Below are positions 17,953 through 22,238 of a stretch of DNA of 22,238 bases, piece after piece. The stretch spans positions 1-22,238 of the forward strand of contig JAGYYN010018321.1 of NCBI GenBank assembly GCA_021441665.1, read 5' to 3'. Source of the DNA: Euplotes cf. woodruffi 2 WChen-2021. Its lineage: Eukaryota; Ciliophora; Spirotrichea; Euplotida; Euplotidae. The notes beneath the pieces are model-generated. The model was not told the DNA's origin. It saw only the letters and a program-made list of their open reading frames with translations, and made no database searches. A program made the translations under genes and the position numbers. How positions within the stretch are numbered: position 1 is the first letter of the stretch; each line of letters begins with the position of its first letter.

Positions 17953-18227
17953 CTAACAACTTTTTGTTATCACTGGACTATTTCAGGCTAGCTGATGGGA
18001 CAGCTCCTTCTATTTTACAATAGATACTGCAGGTCAGATTTTAGATGTAATCAATATACTTGCTTAGAGGGTATTCCCTTCAGCGACTTAAAATCATTCA
18101 ATAATTGTCTTCCGTCAAGATAGAGGCAGTTGGTGTCAGGCTGATCAGTTATCTCATTGATCGTGCTCGTTATTGAAAAAGATCCAAGTATAATGCAAAA
18201 TAAAAAATCAATATTTACGACTTCGTG
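17953..18227 (-). CDS. Candidate small Cys-containing, possibly secreted protein; start not found
   Basis: With UGA=Cys a 56-codon open exon (18227-18060) joins through a 50-nt GTATAT...AATAG intron (18059-18010) to 19 codons ending TAG at 17953. It begins with a hydrophobic stretch like a signal peptide (FLFCIILGSFSITS), followed by Cys-containing polar sequence. This block is GC-richer than its surroundings, as coding DNA is here. No ATG lies in the first exon, so a 5' exon, an IES or decay must be assumed. A weakly similar segment (ESITDDQMLVDC, minus strand) lies at 18550-18605. Euplotes pheromones are small secreted Cys-rich proteins, but no pheromone signature is seen. Confidence 0.28.
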
Positions 18228-19485
18228 TTAAGTAATGATCAAAATAACCAAAATAGTATTTGCGTTTACATCTGGCTTAAAATACGTATTTCTCGATTTA
18301 ATTTAGTTTAATTTTGTTTAAATTTAGTATTCAATTATCACAAAACTTAAATTTTGTAATATATTCGCTTGTTTTAGTAATATAAAAGCTATTTTACGAT
18401 CGATTTTGAACCACAATAATTTGGTCTTTGCATTTATTTTTGAATATTAATCTAAGTTCACTATGATTTCCATCTAAATCTGTAGATATCAGTATTTTTT
18501 GATTTGTTTGATAAATAAACCCAACTTTTCAGCTTTAAAAAGAATAAAGTCATAGCATGCAGTCAACCAACATCTGATCATCAGTGATGGACTCTATCTT
18601 GTGCTGTAAAAATAAAATATGGCATTTTTTGTGATTGATGTTTTATCTTAAAAAGATTAAATTTATTCTTCATACCTGATATTCACATCGAATACAATTA
18701 AAAAAATCAAGTATTTTTATATTGAAAAGTGCAGATAATTTATTTATAATATATTCATCATTTTATTCAAGTATTTTAGTTATGAAGAACTGAAAGCTTA
18801 GATAATATAATTTATTTTTAGCTCACATATTCAATAAAGATATATTAATAAATATTGTGAAATAGGCACTGAAGAAATAGGAGGATAAGATATTGTAAAA
18901 GATCAAAATATTTATATTTTTAAAGAATTGCTCAACTTCTCTTATCAACATATGAAGTATTGGTGTATTAATAGGTTTTTGTGAATCTTAGATACGATAA
19001 TTATAACTTAAAGCTGAATTAGTTATGATTAGAATAATACTAAATTTTAAACATTACCATCTTTAAATTTATGCAATCATTTTAGATCGTATGATGTAAC
19101 TTTTTTGATGATTTCGTGGTACCTGATTGTGTTTATTAGTACAATTGATTTCTTGCTCTGTCCGAATAAGAATTAAATTGGAGCTTTCTTTGGAGAATAT
19201 TTCAGTCTGAGTATACAAGTGATGCATTCTTCTATTAAATAGTCTTAAAGTTACTTTGACCAGTGAATAGAAGAGTTATATATTGTTTTATTTTTGATAA
19301 AGTTGATAGTTTCATTAGTACACAGAATTTGGTAAACTAAACATATTAAATAAACTAACTGAGTCGCATATTATCTTTTGCTACCTCAATATTTTTTCTT
19401 CATTTTGGTCGGATGGCACTGAAAATACTATTTGAGCTTTTAAAGATTATTGCTAAGCAGCTAAAAAAAACCGCTATTTTGTAGC
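18228..19485. other. AT-rich, probably germline-limited DNA without a confident gene
   Basis: Roughly three-quarters A+T. It holds short open stretches on the plus strand that read sensibly only with UGA=Cys: about 18520-18700 (Cys-rich), 18890-19010 and 19060-19180 (hydrophobic, one possible membrane helix) and 19320-19465. None has a start, a clean splice set or a recognisable domain. They may be decayed genes or chance. No RNA gene or terminal repeats were seen. Confidence 0.4.
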
Positions 19486-19909
19486 TTAAAAACCTTGATT
19501 CATCAAAAAAATTACCAAAAATCATCTTTTGAGCAAAACATAAAAATTTCCAGTAATCAGTTTTTTTGCTTCTAAAACTCTAAACCCAACTCTCAGCTGT
19601 TTATCAAAATCATTTCCTATATCCATATCAAAATCTATATTCCATTTTTTTTCCACACAATTTCACACCATTTCAATCCCAAAAACTCCCTTTTCCATCT
19701 CTTCACACAAAACCTTCTCTTTCACATAAATTTTCAATTTCGACCAAAACCCGATTCCTCTAAAAATCTCTTTTCAAACTTTTCCAAATACCAAATAGCA
19801 TATTTTTTGAATCTAAAAGCAGTGGTTAGCTTATTTATTCTCATACTAAAACCCCTGATGTATATCAGCAGACCCACACCTGCTCTTTTATTCAATATTC
19901 AATCCCCAT
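19486..19909 (-). CDS. Unknown protein (118 aa) visible only with UGA=Cys, left arm of skew module 3
   Basis: Not recognised. ATG at 19909; exon 1 19909-19880 (MGIEYCIKEQ), intron of 67 nt (GTGTGG...TTTTAG), exon 2 19812-19486 with 109 open codons to TAA. In such AT-rich DNA an open run of this length on UAA/UAG alone is unlikely by chance (my rough estimate is below 1 in 1,000 per start). It is basic and helical in the middle (KEIFRGIGFWSKLKIYVKEK) and hydrophobic near the C-terminus (FLVIFL). UGA occurs five times. G-rich on the coding strand and head-to-head with the gene at 19994. Probably germline-limited. Resembles the 13074-13418 protein in one helical segment. Confidence 0.45.
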
Positions 19910-19935
19910 TTTGCTAATAAATATCATCTGCTGCC

Positions 19936-19947
19936 TTATAGCTATAA
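19936..19947. repeat. Palindrome TTATAGCTATAA at skew switch 3
   Basis: The same 12-bp palindrome as at 13514. The surrounding 15-mer (19934-19948) is the exact reverse complement of 13513-13527. It lies in the gap between the divergent ORFs of module 3. Confidence 0.65.
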
Positions 19948-19993
19948 ATGCTTGGATTTTAGTACAGTTTATTAGCCTTCGGTATTTTTACGA

Positions 19994-20351
19994 ATGAAAA
20001 CGGTAAGTTTTTTAGGTCAGGTCGGGGCTTGAATTCAATTGGATTTTGATGGTTTGGAAGCAAGAAATAAAGGGAGGGTTGGTTGTTGGCCTTTTTTGGG
20101 GATAATGGATTAATGATTATTTTAATTTGGATAGATGGAAATTTATTCTGACTGTGCGACGGATCGGATAGATTACTTTAGTTTGACTTGAGTAAGGTTA
20201 GGTTTGTGTATTTTTATTTTCTTAGGTTTTAGAGAAGAGGCTTATGACCTGTATTTGTAAGAGATTTGAGAATAGAGCTAGTTTTATTTACAAGATGGTC
20301 AGTTCTTTATGATGATCAAGAAATTTTACTTTCTATTGAAATTGAATTTAA
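19994..20351 (+). CDS. Candidate Cys-rich small protein (88 aa), right arm of skew module 3
   Basis: Not recognised. Exons 19994-20077, 20135-20191 and 20226-20351 join in phase 0 to 88 codons, ATG (MKTVSFLGQ) to TAA. The second intron (GTAAGG...TTAG, 34 nt) is canonical; the first has a weak GTTGGT donor. The product holds about ten Cys, with paired and spaced Cys near the end (LTCVLEK, TCICKRF, SSLCCSRN, YCNCI), half of them UGA. A secreted or metal-binding protein is possible, but T/G-rich random DNA also yields many Cys codons under this code. 84 bp separate its ATG from that of the divergent neighbour. Confidence 0.3.
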
Positions 20352-20747
20352 TACCTTTACTTGTTGATGTCTTTAATAATTTGATCGTACTTGGATTTTT
20401 TAATTATTTTTATCAAAAAAAGAGGCTTGCATTGATTTAGTATCAAAAATTCAAATTGAAATGATCTGATTGCTGAAGTATTTATTATATTAATTATCAC
20501 AGTAGTTCAAAACCATTTAATTAAAAATTTGATCTGAAAATTGGAATATTTGATCCATCATTCTATTAATTAATAATACAGCAAAAATATCGTGCATTCA
20601 TCTAAGCAAGTGATTGTTTTATCAAAAACAACCAACGAACATGAGGTATATCAATTATAAAAAATTCTTTCGTCGAGTTCACCAATAAACTTAAACCTCC
20701 CACGGACCTGCATTATCCCCACAGATTGATAATAAATCTCCCTTCCT
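20352..20747. other. AT-rich spacer
   Basis: No supported gene. A minus-strand ORF of 64 codons (20764-20570, UGA=Cys) crosses it but competes with the spliced model at 20748-20943. No repeat or RNA gene seen. Confidence 0.4.
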
Positions 20748-20943
20748 CTATTCTCCCAATACATCCAATATTAAACTAATCAATACTATCCAAAACCCTA
20801 ACAGCTAGTTCCATACTAAAATTCACTTGACCACATATCATGCATTTCCACCATATCAGATCTACGATCTATCCATTCGTAAAATATTACCAAATACCTA
20901 TGAGCCTCTGCCTGGCCAAGAAACTCTTTATTTGATTACTCAT
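20748..20943 (-). CDS. Candidate 45-aa single-pass membrane peptide, left arm of skew module 4
   Basis: Not recognised. Exons 20943-20898, 20868-20827 and 20797-20748, with two 29-nt introns (GTATTT...GATAG and GTGAAT...GTTAG), join in phase from ATG to TAG. The N-terminal half is basic and helical (MSNQIKSFLARQRL), the C-terminal half one membrane helix (FWIVLISLILDVLG). The overlapping unspliced 64-codon ORF at 20764-20570 is the alternative. With introns this short, in-phase splicing can arise by chance. Confidence 0.28.
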
Positions 20944-21749
20944 TTCAAACATTCGTCAATCAAAAAGACCAGAAAATAAAGATCAGCAAATAAAAGATTT
21001 ACTGTAAATTTACAGTATTTTAAGAATTATCAGTATTTTTATTTAGTGTAAATAACGAGAATTTAGCTGAAGGAACAACCAGAATTTAGTAAAAAAAAGT
21101 AAGGGTTGCAGAAGAGGAAATTAAGTGATATTGGGATAGAGAAATTGATAAAGGCAGATGGCATGTGAGATAGATAGATTTGGTTGAGGAATTGTAGTGA
21201 TGGTTAGGTATATTTGGAACAAAATAAAAAGGATTTTTATTTTAGAGAGGAATATATGATTATAGGTTTATCGATATTGATGCTAGTTTGGTTAAAAATT
21301 ATAGATTTTAGTGATATATTTTTTAGGTGCTTATTATTACAATAGAATATTACTAATATTTTCTTTTGATATCTTTTGTTGCTGTTGAAGTTCGTTTCTT
21401 TTTATAAAAATAAATTCATAAAAACTTGATTATTTTTTTTTAGTATTTTGTATTAAATTAGTATCGATTTTGAACAGTTACTTTGATTGATAGGTTATCG
21501 TTTAAATTTTACTTATGCAATATACAGCTTAATTAAGATGATAAATTCGTAATAAGTCCAATTAAAGTCTGATTCGATCTCTTTACAATTTCTTCAAATA
21601 TCAATTCTGCATTTTTATGTTATAATAATTAGCTAATACTTCTTCATAATTTATAATTAATCTTTATCATAAACTGTATCAAAAATTATTAACAAACAAA
21701 ACAATTACAAAACCAAAATTGTATAACCATATAAAATCCCAATATCAAT
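20944..21749. other. Spacer containing skew switch 4, no confident gene
   Basis: Holds a perfect 18-bp palindrome at 21000-21017, then a G-rich arm at about 21060-21260 with only short open stretches, then AT-rich DNA. No RNA gene or recognisable coding sequence. Confidence 0.4.
21000..21017. repeat. 18-bp perfect palindrome at skew switch 4
   Basis: TACTGTAAATTTACAGTA equals its own reverse complement. It lies between a C-rich arm (20680-20930) and a G-rich arm (21060-21260). Confidence 0.7.
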
Positions 21750-21938
21750 TTAAAATTCAAACCTTAAAAAAGCATACAAAATCCTTATAATTCCAAATAA
21801 ACAAATTGCTCTTTTTCCACACCATCCCACCTCCAACTCCATCCCCTTCCAACCCCATGCCCAACTCCCTATTGACTGGTATAAAATAAGCCTAAAAATA
21901 AATCCTTTTTTATCTAATTTAACAATATAATAATCCAT
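21750..21938 (-). CDS. Candidate 62-aa hydrophobic protein, left arm of skew module 5
   Basis: Not recognised. Uninterrupted ORF from ATG to TAA without UGA. Hydrophobic, with Trp/Gly-rich centre (SWAWGWKGMELEVG) and possible membrane segments on both sides. The DNA encoding GMELEV resembles G-rich stretches at about 13817 (plus) and 2890-2905 (minus). Head-to-head with the ORF at 21984, 45 bp apart. May be a chance ORF in skewed DNA. Confidence 0.28.
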   Translation of the reverse strand: MDYYIVKLDKKGFIFRLILYQSIGSWAWGWKGMELEVGWCGKRAICLFGIIRILYAFLRFEF

Positions 21939-21983
21939 ATTTTATTATCTATATTTAGCTGTTTTATTATTATATGCTATTTA

Positions 21984-22139
21984 ATGATAGACAGCAGGAA
22001 TGGATTATCAAGTGGGTTGTTTTTGATATAGGACAGATAGTATTTTAGCCAGGATTATTGTGACTGAGTTAGATCAACGAGTTCTATAGGTGGATGGTTT
22101 GGATATTGTATTACCAGAGTTCGTATTAGATTATTATAG
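21984..22139 (+). CDS. Candidate 41-aa Cys-containing peptide, right arm of skew module 5
   Basis: Not recognised. Exons 21984-22018 and 22049-22139 with a 30-nt intron (GTTTTT...TTTAG) join in phase to 41 codons, ATG to TAG, one UGA-Cys. It begins MIDSRNGL, recalling MIDKGEF at 3135. Short and speculative. Confidence 0.2.
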
Positions 22140-22238
22140 TTTGCAAAATATTTTAGTTTTTAGAATTAAATAGCGAGTTTTGATAGAAAATTCGTAAAAT
22201 TAAGAAAATATACGAAAATCTTAGAGTCTTAAAATACA

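Noticed and set aside
1-22238. Telomere repeats, tRNA/rRNA genes, CRISPR arrays, transposase or virus-like elements
   Set aside because: No C4A4/G4T4 runs, structured RNA genes, spacer arrays or recognisable transposase, polymerase or capsid motifs were seen by eye on either strand.

Overview
Organism and compartment. Every conserved gene here reads correctly only if UGA is cysteine and only UAA/UAG stop. For example, the WD40 gene has two UGA codons inside a G-C-G-D-G blade motif, and the lipase has six UGA codons at positions that tolerate Cys. With many introns of 24-40 nt and one AAA-TAA-A site where translation must slip +1, this points to a Euplotes-type ciliate. Euplotes somatic chromosomes are short, telomere-capped and mostly single-gene. 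A 22-kb telomere-free stretch with about ten genes, with E. crassus-like chromosome-breakage motifs in most compact spacers and an IES-like insert between 12-bp repeats inside one gene, fits the germline (micronuclear) genome.

Layout. 1-2517 (-): calpain-type protease, 3' end cut by the window edge. 2518-3330: spacer with a C-rich to G-rich strand switch and two tiny candidate genes. 3346-12868: compact gene cluster: tRNA-splicing endonuclease subunit (-), large unknown 1,109-aa protein (-), small basic SLX9-like protein (+), RanBPM/Gid1-like SPRY-LisH-CTLH-CRA protein with 20 introns (+), unknown protein with a +1 frameshift (+), and a small unknown protein (+). 12869-13700: second skew-switch spacer. 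13721-17578: RING-finger protein (-, with a possible +1 frameshifted tail), WD40 protein (+), acid-lipase-like hydrolase (+). 17579-22238: AT-rich, probably germline-limited DNA with three more skew switches and several low-confidence small genes that are visible only with UGA=Cys.

Function. The conserved genes are unrelated housekeeping genes (proteolysis, tRNA splicing, ubiquitin ligase, lipid hydrolysis), not an operon or pathway. Their proximity reflects germline clustering of future mini-chromosomes. The most novel material is outside them: five head-to-head, strand-skewed modules in the spacers, two sharing a 15-bp palindromic core in inverted orientation, and the germline rearrangement signals. 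All gene models were spliced by hand; exon phases were checked and add up to whole codons.
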